A stretch of 64,000 nucleotides of DNA from Methanobacterium sp. (GTDB lineage: Archaea; Methanobacteriota; Methanobacteria; Methanobacteriales; Methanobacteriaceae). A program made the position numbers and the translations under genes. Under the pieces are notes generated by a model, which did no database searches, had not been told where the DNA came from, and saw only the letters and a program-made list of their open reading frames with translations. Shown here piece after piece: positions 42,286-51,534 of the stretch (position 1 is its first letter; every line of letters starts with the position of its first letter). The stretch lies in contig JADFDH010000001.1 in NCBI GenBank assembly GCA_018263005.1, positions 186,001 to 250,000 on the forward strand. The letters run 5' to 3'.

Positions 42286-44997
42286 TTATAATTTTTCTAA
42301 GTGCTTTAAAACTGAATCCAATGCTTCCTGTAATTTTGAGGGGTCTCGTCCTGCTCCTTGGGCTAGGTTTGGTTTACCCCCACCTCCGCCGCCCATAATA
42401 TTTGCCGCTTCTTTAATTATATCATTGATTTTAATACCATGAGATATGGCTTTTGGTGAGGCTGCACCTACTATTTTACCCCCGCTATTAGCAATTACAA
42501 CCATATCAACCTTTTCCTGTTTTTCTGTTAGATCGGATGCTATCTTTAAGAGTTCTTTCATATCTGCTTCTACTATTTGGTTTAGAACAATTAAATCCTG
42601 GATTTTGCTGGTTTTACTGGCCAGTCCTTCAATTTTTAATGAGGCTATTTCACTCTTTAATCGGTTAATTTCATTTTTATAGGCTTTCCATTCACTGAAA
42701 AATCTTTCACAAGTCGAAGGGAGCTGTTTGGTATCAACTTTAAAAACAAGGGCACTATCCTTTAATATCTGGTCATTTTTTTGCACGGCTTCTACAGCGG
42801 ATTCTCCGGCGGAAAATTCAATTCTCTCCACACCATCCTGAATTCTCTCTGTCCTGTTTATTTTTATAAATCCTACATCACCTGTTTTGTTACAGTGGGT
42901 TCCGGCGCAGGCCTGTATATCTGTGCCTTCAATTTCAACGGTTCTGATGTTCATTCCAGGCACCACGCCTCCCTGGTATAGTATGAATCCGTATTTTTTC
43001 TCGGCCTGTGTTCTGTCCATCCAGAAGGTGTTGATGGGTATATTGTCCATTACCAGTTTATTGGCCAGTAGTTCGATTTCTCTGAGTTCATCTGATGAGA
43101 TTCTTTTGTAGTGTGATAGGTCTATTCTTGACTTTTTAACACCTTTTTGAGCTCCGGCCTGCCAAACATGATCTCCCAGGATTTTCCTTGCTGCTGCAAT
43201 TATTAAATGGGTGGCACTGTGATTTTGGGTTAAAATCCTTCTACGAGAAGGGTTGATATATCCTTCAATTATTTGACCCTTATATGGGCTTAATTTTTCT
43301 ATATCTTCTTCTTTGACCCGGTGTAAAACTATTTCATCGATTTTCTCAGCATGTAAAACTTTTATCTTCTGATCATGTATTTCCATGTATCCTATGTCGG
43401 ATGGCTGACCACCGCCTTCTGGATAGAAAAGCGTCCGGTCCAGTATCACGTTGTTTTGATAGGTTCCGATGATATGGGCTGTGAATTTTGTCTGGGAAGG
43501 TTGATCATAGAATAAGAGTTCTGTGTCTGGGAAATCGATTTCTATATTGGATTTTACTTCTCTGGTTTCTTCGGTGTGTTCTGCAGCTACTTTGGTGTAA
43601 AAATTATCCGGAATATTTGCATTGAAATCTTGCTTTTTAGATATTTCATTTACTGTTTCAGGGGGTATGCCATGGGAATCATAAAGCTTAATCAGTGTTT
43701 CCAGGGGTATTTTTGTTTTATTATCCTTTTTAAGGTATTTAATGGTTTTTTCAACTAATTTTCTTCCCTTAGATACTGTTTTATGGTATCTACCCTCTTC
43801 CAGATCTATTATGGAGTTTATATGTTCTTCATGGGTTTTAATTTCGGGATAGGTTTCTTTTAAAAAGTCTAACTGTATCTTCATTATTTCCTGCAATGAA
43901 GCGTCTAGATTGAGTTCTTTCATGAATCTGATGGTTCTCCTTAGGATAAGCCTGGCTAGATATCCGTCTTTGATATTGGAGGGTACTACTCCATCGGCCA
44001 GCATAAATGCCAGACAACGGGTATGATCTGCGATTATATAAACTGATTCTATGGGTTTAGTAGCTGTTATAAGCTCATTCACCGGTATTTTCAGTCTTTC
44101 TGCAACTTTAATGCGTAGTGTTTTTAGATCTGAGATGTCTTCGATGTCCATCATCCCGGCTACCCTTGCATTTTCAGCTAATATTCGATCATCAACCTTT
44201 ACATTGCCCATTTTTTTAAGTTCATTGATAACTGGTCCGAAGGAGGCTTCGTAGGCTGTGGCTGTTCCCTGTGATATCCAGGCGAATCTTTCCAGTCCAT
44301 ATCCGGTGTCTACGATTTTTAAGGGTATGTCTTTATATCCTTGTGGTGTGGTGCGGTATTTTATAAAGACCAGTGTTGCTAATTCTACTCCTCTTACGCA
44401 TATTTCATAGCAGGGGCCTGCGTTTCCTCCGCCTTCCCACCATGATTCAATGTAGGTTATCTCTTCTGGATTTATGCCTGTGTGTTTTATGAAATCGTGG
44501 CAGTATTTAACTGTTTCATCTTCCCAGTAGACCTGTTTTTCGTCTGTATTGAAGGCGTGATGACCGCCCATGGTGAAGCAAGTCATATGTCTTCCGGTAC
44601 GGCCTACGTTGTCCACATCATTAAGTCTGATAGATGGTTGGGCAACTACCAGGGGATTAGCTGGTGGTTCTACCATACCGGAGGTTACCCATGGTTGGAA
44701 GTTGTATATGGAGGCTCCTACAAGGAAAACATCATCTCTCCAGCGTTTGGCCAGTACAGGGTATCTTTCGATGGGTGTGTGATCATTTTCGGCGAAGAAT
44801 TTCAGGAAGGTCTTTTGGATGGATGGTAGGTCATATTTTTTCCTGGTTGCTGGGTTTCCTATGAAATCGTATTTATCACAGGGTGCATCTCCACATGTTA
44901 TTCTTTCATCAGCTGTCCAAAAATCTTTACCGCATGTTTTACAGGTTTTTTTGCTGTATCCAAGTGTTTCTAGTTGATTTGACATAAAAATCATCAA
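42286..44997 (-). CDS. alaS: Alanyl-tRNA synthetase
   Basis: AlaS charges tRNA-Ala and edits Ser/Gly. The 903-residue protein is the archaeal type: an N-terminal zinc-like insertion (CKTCGKDFWTADERITCG), the class II catalytic core (TGRHMTCFTMGGHHAFN, TYIESWWEGGGNAGPCYE, VDTGYGLERFAW), and an editing domain with HSATHLIIAA and CAGTHCNKTG as metal ligands. At the end is a DHHA1-type domain with a run of six glycines (IMGGGGGGKPNLAQGAG). The start is either the ATG at 44994 or the one at 44985. The message likely also carries the TPR gene. Confidence 0.96.
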   Translation of the reverse strand: MMIFMSNQLETLGYSKKTCKTCGKDFWTADERITCGDAPCDKYDFIGNPATRKKYDLPSIQKTFLKFFAENDHTPIERYPVLAKRWRDDVFLVGASIYNFQPWVTSGMVEPPANPLVVAQPSIRLNDVDNVGRTGRHMTCFTMGGHHAFNTDEKQVYWEDETVKYCHDFIKHTGINPEEITYIESWWEGGGNAGPCYEICVRGVELATLVFIKYRTTPQGYKDIPLKIVDTGYGLERFAWISQGTATAYEASFGPVINELKKMGNVKVDDRILAENARVAGMMDIEDISDLKTLRIKVAERLKIPVNELITATKPIESVYIIADHTRCLAFMLADGVVPSNIKDGYLARLILRRTIRFMKELNLDASLQEIMKIQLDFLKETYPEIKTHEEHINSIIDLEEGRYHKTVSKGRKLVEKTIKYLKKDNKTKIPLETLIKLYDSHGIPPETVNEISKKQDFNANIPDNFYTKVAAEHTEETREVKSNIEIDFPDTELLFYDQPSQTKFTAHIIGTYQNNVILDRTLFYPEGGGQPSDIGYMEIHDQKIKVLHAEKIDEIVLHRVKEEDIEKLSPYKGQIIEGYINPSRRRILTQNHSATHLIIAAARKILGDHVWQAGAQKGVKKSRIDLSHYKRISSDELREIELLANKLVMDNIPINTFWMDRTQAEKKYGFILYQGGVVPGMNIRTVEIEGTDIQACAGTHCNKTGDVGFIKINRTERIQDGVERIEFSAGESAVEAVQKNDQILKDSALVFKVDTKQLPSTCERFFSEWKAYKNEINRLKSEIASLKIEGLASKTSKIQDLIVLNQIVEADMKELLKIASDLTEKQEKVDMVVIANSGGKIVGAASPKAISHGIKINDIIKEAANIMGGGGGGKPNLAQGAGRDPSKLQEALDSVLKHLEKL

Positions 44998-45347
44998 TAT
45001 TATTTTTTTTAATTTAATAAATGGAAAGATAAACTTCTTATTAGTATATGATATTAATGGTTTATTTTTCTAATTTTAATAGTATTTAACCAAATTATAT
45101 AATTGAATTATTTAACCAAATTATATAATTAATCTTTTAATAATTTTCAATTGATAGTTAACCCCTTATGGATTGTTACCTATAGATGTATTCATTTAAT
45201 TGCTAAACATTCTTGAATAAAAAATAAAATATTAATGTAAACCACTCCCTAGGGCATACTAATAATCTAAATCTTTAAATACCCATTTAAATATATTAAT
45301 ACAAGAAAGTAAGTTATATTGCAATCTTATTATTAGTGGGTGGGATA
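44998..45347. other. Intergenic region between alaS and the small ORF
   Basis: The divergent spacer of 350 AT-rich bases contains the 22-bp tandem repeat and, near 45245, a short GC-richer segment (CCACTCCCTAGGGCA). No tRNA-like cloverleaf and no other gene is seen. Confidence 0.45.
45083..45130. repeat. Tandem 22-bp direct repeat containing a 12-bp palindrome
   Basis: TATTTAACCAAATTATATAATT occurs twice with a 26-bp period (45083 and 45109). Each copy ends in the perfect palindrome AATTATATAATT. It lies about 90 bases upstream of alaS (minus strand) and 220 bases before the small gene at 45348. It may be a duplicated TATA/promoter element or operator. Confidence 0.7.
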
Positions 45348-45542
45348 ATGACCAATAATAATGAAATTTTAGATTCCGGAAATCTTCTAAAAAGGGCTTA
45401 TAGTTGTAAACAAGACGAATTTGAATACTTACTACAAATAATAAATGATGAATTAAATAAAGATAAAAAAAATCAGGATTATATCACCGCTAAATTGGTT
45501 ATAACCAGTAAAATGGCGGTTAAACATTCAGATTCAAAATAA
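45348..45542 (+). CDS. Small acidic hypothetical protein (64 residues)
   Basis: The ATG at 45348 follows GGTGGG and starts a 64-residue soluble, helix-prone protein (SGNLLKRAYSCKQDEFEYLL, IINDELNKDKKNQDYITAKL). I do not recognise the family. An upstream GTG at 45336 would add four residues through the SD and is unlikely. It is the only gene in the spacer between alaS and the ribosomal cluster. Confidence 0.6.
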   Translation: MTNNNEILDSGNLLKRAYSCKQDEFEYLLQIINDELNKDKKNQDYITAKLVITSKMAVKHSDSK

Positions 45543-45659
45543 TATAATTTCCGAGCTGATTCAAAGACGCTAATGAATATATTAATAAGCTTTGTCTAGA
45601 TCAAAAATTTAATAAAAAAAAGTAATATTTAAAGAAAAAAAGTAGAAAATAAGAAAAAT

Positions 45660-45974
45660 TTAACCGAACAGAGCGCCGAGACCGGCAGCTGCTTCTTCTT
45701 CTTTTTCTTCTTCGGATTCTTCCTCTTCTTCCTCTTCTTCTTCCTCAGCAGCGGCTGGTGCGGCTGATGGGGCGGCTGCGGCTGGTGCTGCAGCGGTTAA
45801 AGCTGTTTTTTCTATAGCTTCATCAATATCTACATCTTCTAAAGCTGCAATTAATGCTTTAATACGTGCGTCGTTTACTTCTGCTCCTGCTGCTTCTAAA
45901 ACTTTCTTTACATTTCCTTCATCAATTTCCTGACCGGTTGTGTGCAATAACATTGCTGCGTATACGTATTCCAT
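45660..45974 (-). CDS. rpl12: 50S ribosomal protein L12 (P1)
   Basis: The 104-residue stalk protein has the N-terminal dimerisation domain (MEYVYAAMLLHTTGQEIDEG, VDIDEAIEKTAL), an alanine-rich hinge, and a very acidic tail ending AAAGLGALFG, the factor-binding peptide. The same C-terminal peptide ends L10, as is usual in archaea. GAAGGTGATC is its SD. It is the last gene of the L1-L10-L12 group. Confidence 0.96.
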   Translation of the reverse strand: MEYVYAAMLLHTTGQEIDEGNVKKVLEAAGAEVNDARIKALIAALEDVDIDEAIEKTALTAAAPAAAAPSAAPAAAEEEEEEEEEESEEEKEEEAAAGLGALFG

Positions 45975-46086
45975 ATGATCACCTTCTAAATTTTTATAAA
46001 TTTTACAAATTTCACTTAATATTACATTTCATTCTATTTCAAAGAATTTTCATCAATTTATTTTATTATACTATGTAAGTTTCAAC

Positions 46087-47100
46087 TTAACCGAAAAGAG
46101 CGCCAAGGCCAGCTGCAGCTTCTTCCTCTTTTTCTTCTTCGGTTTCTTCCTCTTCTTCATCTTCAGGGGGTTTTTCTTCTTCTTTAACGTTAGTTTCAAC
46201 TTGCACTGTGTTTGAGCTTAGTATCTCTCGTATTTCATCATCCAGGGCCTCCTGGTTTTCAGATGCAATCTCTGAAGCTAGGGCCATCATCTGAGAGTAG
46301 GCCTTAGGCATCAGTATAACCACGGTTTTATGGTTTAAAATCTCTGCATTAACTGCCAGATTCATGGACTTGGTGGAAGCATCGGAGATGATTATAGGCA
46401 GGGATAATTTATTGAAAATCGCTGCGTTAACTGATAGGTTCAGAGTACTGGTGAAAGCGTTTTGAATGTTGGATATTGTTTTTTCTGTATCTATAGTTAA
46501 TAGATCGGAGGTGTATACTGTCTGATCCTCATAAGCAGCCTTGAGATCTATACCCACTTCCATGGGATAAATTTCAAGCCTGGTGAGTATGCTGGCTACG
46601 CTGCCCGTGATCTTCTCTCCAGCTTCTACCACTTTTTGATCTTTGGTTATAACTATCTTTCCCTTATCTATCTTAGCAGGTATACCAATTTTCTGAAGCT
46701 CACCGAGCATAGGGCCTGGTGGGAATGCCGTATCACCCTTTGGAACAACTATATCTGCTGGGGCTATATTTCCTGCCTTAGCAGGGGCTTGGGTTTTACT
46801 TTCTTCCAGTATTTTATATAGTCTGAAGGGGTTCATATCGGTGAAGATTAAAGCAGGCTGTCCTTCCATATGTTCACTCAGGGAATTTATATTGGACTTA
46901 TCACTGTCATTTAAGGCCAGATTCATCAGAGTTTTTCGGGACATCTTTATCAGGGCGTTGTCCTTTAAATTTCTCCTCATCTTCTGGAGTTGGGGGGCTG
47001 GTATATCAGCTAGATTAGCCATTGCAACTACTTTATGATTGCTTATCAGGCCTTTAATGTCATTAACCTCTTCTTTTTTCCAACTTGCTACATGAGGCAT
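46087..47100 (-). CDS. rpl10: 50S ribosomal protein L10 (P0)
   Basis: The 337-residue archaeal P0 has an N-terminal rRNA-binding domain (MPHVASWKKEEVNDIKGLIS ... NLADIPAPQLQKMRRNL), an inserted domain with FPPGPMLGELQKIGIPAKI, the helical segment that holds L12 dimers, and an acidic C-terminus ending in AAAGLGALFG. It begins one base after the L1 stop, so the two are tightly coupled. Confidence 0.96.
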   Translation of the reverse strand: MPHVASWKKEEVNDIKGLISNHKVVAMANLADIPAPQLQKMRRNLKDNALIKMSRKTLMNLALNDSDKSNINSLSEHMEGQPALIFTDMNPFRLYKILEESKTQAPAKAGNIAPADIVVPKGDTAFPPGPMLGELQKIGIPAKIDKGKIVITKDQKVVEAGEKITGSVASILTRLEIYPMEVGIDLKAAYEDQTVYTSDLLTIDTEKTISNIQNAFTSTLNLSVNAAIFNKLSLPIIISDASTKSMNLAVNAEILNHKTVVILMPKAYSQMMALASEIASENQEALDDEIREILSSNTVQVETNVKEEEKPPEDEEEEETEEEKEEEAAAGLGALFG

Positions 47101-47101
47101 C

Positions 47102-47749
<648 letters not shown>

Positions 47750-47755
47750 TCCTCC

Positions 47756-47780
47756 ATGAACTTCAAATGTGAAAGTTCAT
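47756..47780 (-). promoter_or_regulatory. Leader hairpin in front of the L1 SD
   Basis: ATGAACTT and AAGTTCAT (8-bp perfect arms, 9-base loop) end directly at the GGAGGA of the L1 gene, inside the 165-base L11-L1 spacer. It may be the L1 autoregulation site or a general translation-control structure. Confidence 0.5.
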
Positions 47781-47914
47781 CTTAAATATTGTTTCTCTGT
47801 TTTTTTGCCAAATTTAGATTAATTTACAATTAGTATCAATTGGTGGTATCTTAATCTAGATTGATGGTATTTATATAGATTTATAAATTTCAATTATATT
47901 TATGTTGATTAATT

Positions 47915-48403
47915 CTAGGTATCCTGGACTAGTTTAGCATCGTAAACGCCCTGGTCTATTTCTTGCTGCACTTCTCGAGGATCTTTTCCTTCTACAGTTA
48001 TCCCCATGCTTACACAGGTTCCAATAACCTCTTTAGCAGCGTTTTTATAATCGTTTGATAGTAGGGCATCGAATTTCATTCTAGCAATTTTTAAGGCCTG
48101 TTCCACCTTTAAATCAGCTACTTTTTCTAGACCCGGGTCCTGGGAACCTTTTTCTATTTTAAGTTCATCCATGATCAACGCGGTGGTGGGTGGTGTACCT
48201 ACGGTTACTTCAAATTCTTTGGTTCCTATGTCAACGATGATTTTAACGGGAACTTTCATTCCTTCGAAATCTGAGGTTTTCTGGTTTATCTGTTCCACAA
48301 CCTGCATCATGTTAATACCCAGCGGTCCTATTGCAGGACCTAATGGTGGTCCTGGTGTGGCTTTACCGCCGTCTATAAGAATTTCTATGGTTTCTTTTGC
48401 CAT
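47915..48403 (-). CDS. rpl11: 50S ribosomal protein L11
   Basis: The 162-residue protein has the L11 signature: the proline-rich GGKATPGPPLGPAIGPLGIN loop near the start and a C-terminal rRNA-binding domain with GTCVSMGITVEGKDPREV. GGAGGC precedes the ATG. It overlaps the Spt5 stop by one base; the L1 gene follows after a 165-base gap that probably holds its own promoter. Confidence 0.96.
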   Translation of the reverse strand: MAKETIEILIDGGKATPGPPLGPAIGPLGINMMQVVEQINQKTSDFEGMKVPVKIIVDIGTKEFEVTVGTPPTTALIMDELKIEKGSQDPGLEKVADLKVEQALKIARMKFDALLSNDYKNAAKEVIGTCVSMGITVEGKDPREVQQEIDQGVYDAKLVQDT

Positions 48404-48861
48404 TAATCTGCCTCCTTCTGTATTAAACGTATTTGATCTCCTTTAACTGTAACTGGAATTGGAACCGCGGCTTCGATAAGTTCTAAAACCACATCTTCCT
48501 TTGATTCGTCAATTCTAACTACTTTAGCCTTTTCTCCTTTGAATGGTCCGGATATAAGTTCCACAATACTTCCCTTTTTAATTGAAGCAATTATGGGTTC
48601 GGGGTTTAAAAAGCTCTTCACTTCTTCATAGGGTATTTGCCCTTCGATAGCGCCTTTCATATGGGGAACTTTAAAGGCTGGATTTTGCATGTCCAGTTTA
48701 CCAGAAGATTCCACTAGAATATATCCCCTTAAACTTTCCGGGACCAGAATTGAGTTAACCTCAAGATCGCTACTTTTAACGTTCCTGGCTATTATTCTGG
48801 CCACATTCTTTTCTTGGCCCACTAAAGTTCTTATCGCATAAATCAAAATATCACATACCAA
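48403..48861 (-). CDS. spt5: Transcription elongation factor Spt5 (NusG-like)
   Basis: Spt5 binds RNA polymerase over the cleft and raises processivity. The 152-residue protein has an NGN domain (IYAIRTLVGQEKNVARII ... LRGYILVES) and a C-terminal KOW domain (GSIVELISGPFKGEKAKVV). Length and content match archaeal Spt5. It sits in the conserved archaeal order SecE-Spt5-L11. Confidence 0.95.
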   Translation of the reverse strand: MVCDILIYAIRTLVGQEKNVARIIARNVKSSDLEVNSILVPESLRGYILVESSGKLDMQNPAFKVPHMKGAIEGQIPYEEVKSFLNPEPIIASIKKGSIVELISGPFKGEKAKVVRIDESKEDVVLELIEAAVPIPVTVKGDQIRLIQKEAD

Positions 48862-49002
48862 ATGGGAATTTACATAGTTTTAATCATTGAATATTTTAAA
48901 TTTTATTATTATTAAATTAAGTTAGTACAGGTAAAATGTAGAATTTGTAAAATTTAGCTATTTTTTAATTTGACTATTATTATAATAAAAAATGTTTAAT
49001 CT

Positions 49003-49188
49003 TTAAACTTTTCCTAAAACTTGGGTAATTAAACTTATTACGAAACCTATGACTCCTATAATTATAATTCCTAGTCCAGTGATCTTAGCTACATTAACAT
49101 ATTCTTCTCTACCGGGCCTTCTGGCCACTCTTAGAACTCTTTGGTTCATTTTCATAAAACGAACGATGGATTCTTTGTTTAATTTCAT
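49003..49188 (-). CDS. secE: Preprotein translocase subunit SecE (Sec61 gamma)
   Basis: The 61-residue protein has an N-terminal amphipathic basic helix (RFMKMNQRVLRVARRPGREE, with the conserved ARRPxxEE) and one membrane helix (GLGIIIIGVIGFVISLIT). It braces SecY in the translocon. It is the first gene of the SecE-Spt5-L11 run, downstream of the ftsZ terminator region. AGGTAT is a weak SD. Confidence 0.93.
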   Translation of the reverse strand: MKLNKESIVRFMKMNQRVLRVARRPGREEYVNVAKITGLGIIIIGVIGFVISLITQVLGKV

Positions 49189-49313
49189 AAAGATACCTGC
49201 TCAATTCATTCATTAATAAAATAAGAATTATTAATAAAATGAGAATTAAGAAATTTAGAGATAGTTAACATTAGCTTATTTTTAGGATTTATAAACTTTT
49301 CCTTTTACAGGAG

Positions 49314-49327
49314 TTAGTATATACTAA
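49314..49327. repeat. 14-bp perfect palindrome upstream of secE
   Basis: TTAGTATATACTAA is fully self-complementary and lies about 125 bases before secE, in the ftsZ-secE spacer. It includes a TATA-like core and may be a promoter or operator element. Confidence 0.4.
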
Positions 49328-49343
49328 AGTTAATCCTAGTATA

Positions 49344-49365
49344 AGGGAATGATATTGAATTCCCT
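49344..49365. terminator. Second hairpin downstream of ftsZ
   Basis: AGGGAAT-GATATTGA-ATTCCCT is a 7-bp perfect inverted repeat about 30 bases after the ftsZ stop, following the first hairpin. Confidence 0.45.
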
Positions 49366-49372
49366 ACATCGG

Positions 49373-49390
49373 CCTTCAATCCATTGAAGG
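49373..49390 (-). terminator. Hairpin immediately after the ftsZ stop
   Basis: CCTTCAAT-CC-ATTGAAGG (8-bp perfect arms) begins 6 bases after the ftsZ stop codon. It is not followed by a long T run, so it may protect or process the 3' end rather than terminate alone. Confidence 0.5.
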
Positions 49391-49396
49391 ACTTAA

Positions 49397-50545
49397 TTAA
49401 AATACACCATCAATAAATTCTTCTAAAACGGATTCGGGAACTGATTCTTCTTTTCTTTCCTCAACAAACTCCTTTTCACCGGGTATGCCAAAAATATGGG
49501 GAGATTTAACACCAGCAACTACGATGGTGGTTCTTATGGTGTTATCCAAGTCTTCCTGGATCTGAGTACCCCAGATAATGTTGGCGTCAGGGTCCAATTC
49601 ATCAGCTACTATCTGTACCACATTTTCAGCTTCATGTAAAGTAAGATCTGAGCTTCCGGATATGTTTATTAACGCTCCTTTGGCGTTTGATATGTCCAGA
49701 TCTAAAAGTGGGCTGTTTAATGCTTCATGGACAGATTCAATGGCTCTATCTCCGGAGTCTGATTCACCCATTCCTATCATGGCCATTCCAGAGCCTTTCA
49801 TTATGCTGCGTATGTCAGCAAAGTCCAGACTGACCAGACCAGGTCTGGTAATCAGTTCGGTAATTCCTTTAACAGCTCTTCCCAGGAGTTCATCAGCCAC
49901 CATAAAGGCTTTGTTTATAGGAAGGTTTGGAGCTACTTCCAATAGTTTATCGTTGGGTATCACTATAACCGTGTCTGCGGCGCTTTGTAGTTTCTCAAGA
50001 CCCTTTTCAGCGTTTTCTCTTCTTCGAAGCCCTTCTGCGCTGAATGGCATGGTAGCTACGGCGATGGTTAAAGCACCAATTTTTTTAGCTAACTTTGAGA
50101 TCACAGGAGCTGATCCGGTTCCGGTTCCGCCTCCCAGTCCACAAGTAACAAAGACCATGTCAGCTCCATCTAGCTTTTCTTTGATCTTTTCCTCGCTTTC
50201 TTCGGCACTTTCTTCTCCAACTTCGGGTTCACCACCAGCACCTAAGCCGCCACAGGTATCTCTTCCAATTAAAATTTTCTGGTTGGCATTTGAATAGAAA
50301 AGGTCCTGTGCATCGGTATTTACTGAAATAGTCTTGGCGCCTTCAATCCCGATCTCGGTAAGTCTGGAAACGGTGTTGTTTCCTGCTCCTCCTGTTCCGA
50401 TCACGAATATTTTAGCTCTGCTTCTTTGTATAATTTCTTCAAGTTCGCTGTCGATAGTGTTGTCATATGGTCTGTGCTCATGGGATGCTGATCTATCCCT
50501 TCTTTTTTCCGATTCTTTTATGGTATTGTTTATAAGAGATTTCAA
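49397..50545 (-). CDS. ftsZ: Cell division GTPase FtsZ
   Basis: FtsZ is the tubulin-like GTPase of the cytokinetic ring. The 382-residue protein has the nucleotide site VIGTGGAGNNTVSRL (about residue 50), the tubulin signature FVTCGLGGGTGTGSAPV (about 132), MPFSAEGLRRRENAE, NDKLLEV and the T7-loop region ADIRSIMKGSGMAMIGMG. A short acidic tail (SVPESVLEEFIDGVF) probably recruits partners such as SepF. About 215 bases of AT-rich spacer precede it. Confidence 0.97.
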   Translation of the reverse strand: MKSLINNTIKESEKRRDRSASHEHRPYDNTIDSELEEIIQRSRAKIFVIGTGGAGNNTVSRLTEIGIEGAKTISVNTDAQDLFYSNANQKILIGRDTCGGLGAGGEPEVGEESAEESEEKIKEKLDGADMVFVTCGLGGGTGTGSAPVISKLAKKIGALTIAVATMPFSAEGLRRRENAEKGLEKLQSAADTVIVIPNDKLLEVAPNLPINKAFMVADELLGRAVKGITELITRPGLVSLDFADIRSIMKGSGMAMIGMGESDSGDRAIESVHEALNSPLLDLDISNAKGALINISGSSDLTLHEAENVVQIVADELDPDANIIWGTQIQEDLDNTIRTTIVVAGVKSPHIFGIPGEKEFVEERKEESVPESVLEEFIDGVF

Positions 50546-50760
50546 TTCTTACCCCCACTGCTAATGTTACTAATCTTAATTGTGTTATTGTAATTACTTA
50601 TATTTAAAAGCAACGGTTTTTTCATTGATAATTCATTATCATACAAAGAATTTTTACTTTTATCTTCATAATCTCATCAACACTTGACCATGAAGTAATT
50701 TTGAACCTGAAAATATCACTATATAACCAGATGAAGATGGATGTAGAAACATATCTAAAT

Positions 50761-51324
50761 TTAGGGTCTGGGCATGGCAATGATCTCATGGATCTTCAAA
50801 TCGAAAAAATTCCCCTGATGGGCTGCTGTTAAAACTACAGCTGTATCTACGCCTTTTCCAGTACCACCTATTGCAATGATTTCTGAATCAGTTGGTATTA
50901 ATCCTCCATCTGCGGCCATGATGCTTATTTCCACACAAACCTTAACACCCTGAGAAAACATACGTAACGTCTGAGCTATCACTTCTACGGGAGTTACGCC
51001 TTTAAATTTATTGCTTATACCTCGACCCACACCACTTAAAGCATGGGAAGCAGCGTACATTTTAACATCCATCTTTTCCAGTTTTTCATGGTTCTCGCGA
51101 GTGATCTCAACATCATCCCCACCTCTAAATCCAGCATGATGAGTTACATTCACAATTTGGGCATCATCAATCACCTGAGCTAATTTGACTCCGGAACTCC
51201 CGGATGCAGAGGCTATAACAATATAATCAATTCCTAATTCTTCTTTCCTTGTTTTAACCAGTTCAATAACCTTATTTGTATTTTCTATTCCTGGATTTTC
51301 GAAATAATTAATACTTTTCTCCAT
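50761..51324 (-). CDS. Stand-alone pyruvate kinase C-terminal domain-like protein
   Basis: The 187-residue protein matches only the C-terminal alpha/beta domain of pyruvate kinase (VIASASGSSGVKLAQVI at residue 40; VVLTAAHQGNFFDLKIHEI at the end), with no catalytic barrel. Such short proteins are conserved in methanogens. The pyruvate kinase domain holds an allosteric phosphate-sugar site, so it may be a sensor or an uncharacterised enzyme. It is divergent from comA across 210 bases. Confidence 0.82.
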   Translation of the reverse strand: MEKSINYFENPGIENTNKVIELVKTRKEELGIDYIVIASASGSSGVKLAQVIDDAQIVNVTHHAGFRGGDDVEITRENHEKLEKMDVKMYAASHALSGVGRGISNKFKGVTPVEVIAQTLRMFSQGVKVCVEISIMAADGGLIPTDSEIIAIGGTGKGVDTAVVLTAAHQGNFFDLKIHEIIAMPRP

Positions 51325-51534
51325 AATAACCCTCCCATATTAATCTTAAATATTAATTATATATTATATAATAAGTCAGCTTAATATGAAAATGGATAAG
51401 AAGATATTATAAAATTACACAATAAACTCCACTATAATTTAAAAAAAATATTATAGATCAAAGAATGTTCTACAAAATCAAAAAAATAAGATTAATTTTA
51501 CATATAAAACTGTATAAGAATAAAACTGATTTTT

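Noticed and set aside
45240..45300. GC-richer patch near 45245 as a tRNA or small RNA
   Set aside because: I could not draw an acceptor stem or T-loop and found no conserved tRNA bases.
49578..50297. 239-codon open frame on the opposite strand of ftsZ
   Set aside because: It is an open shadow frame caused by ftsZ codon use; the Ser/Pro-rich translation has no domain.
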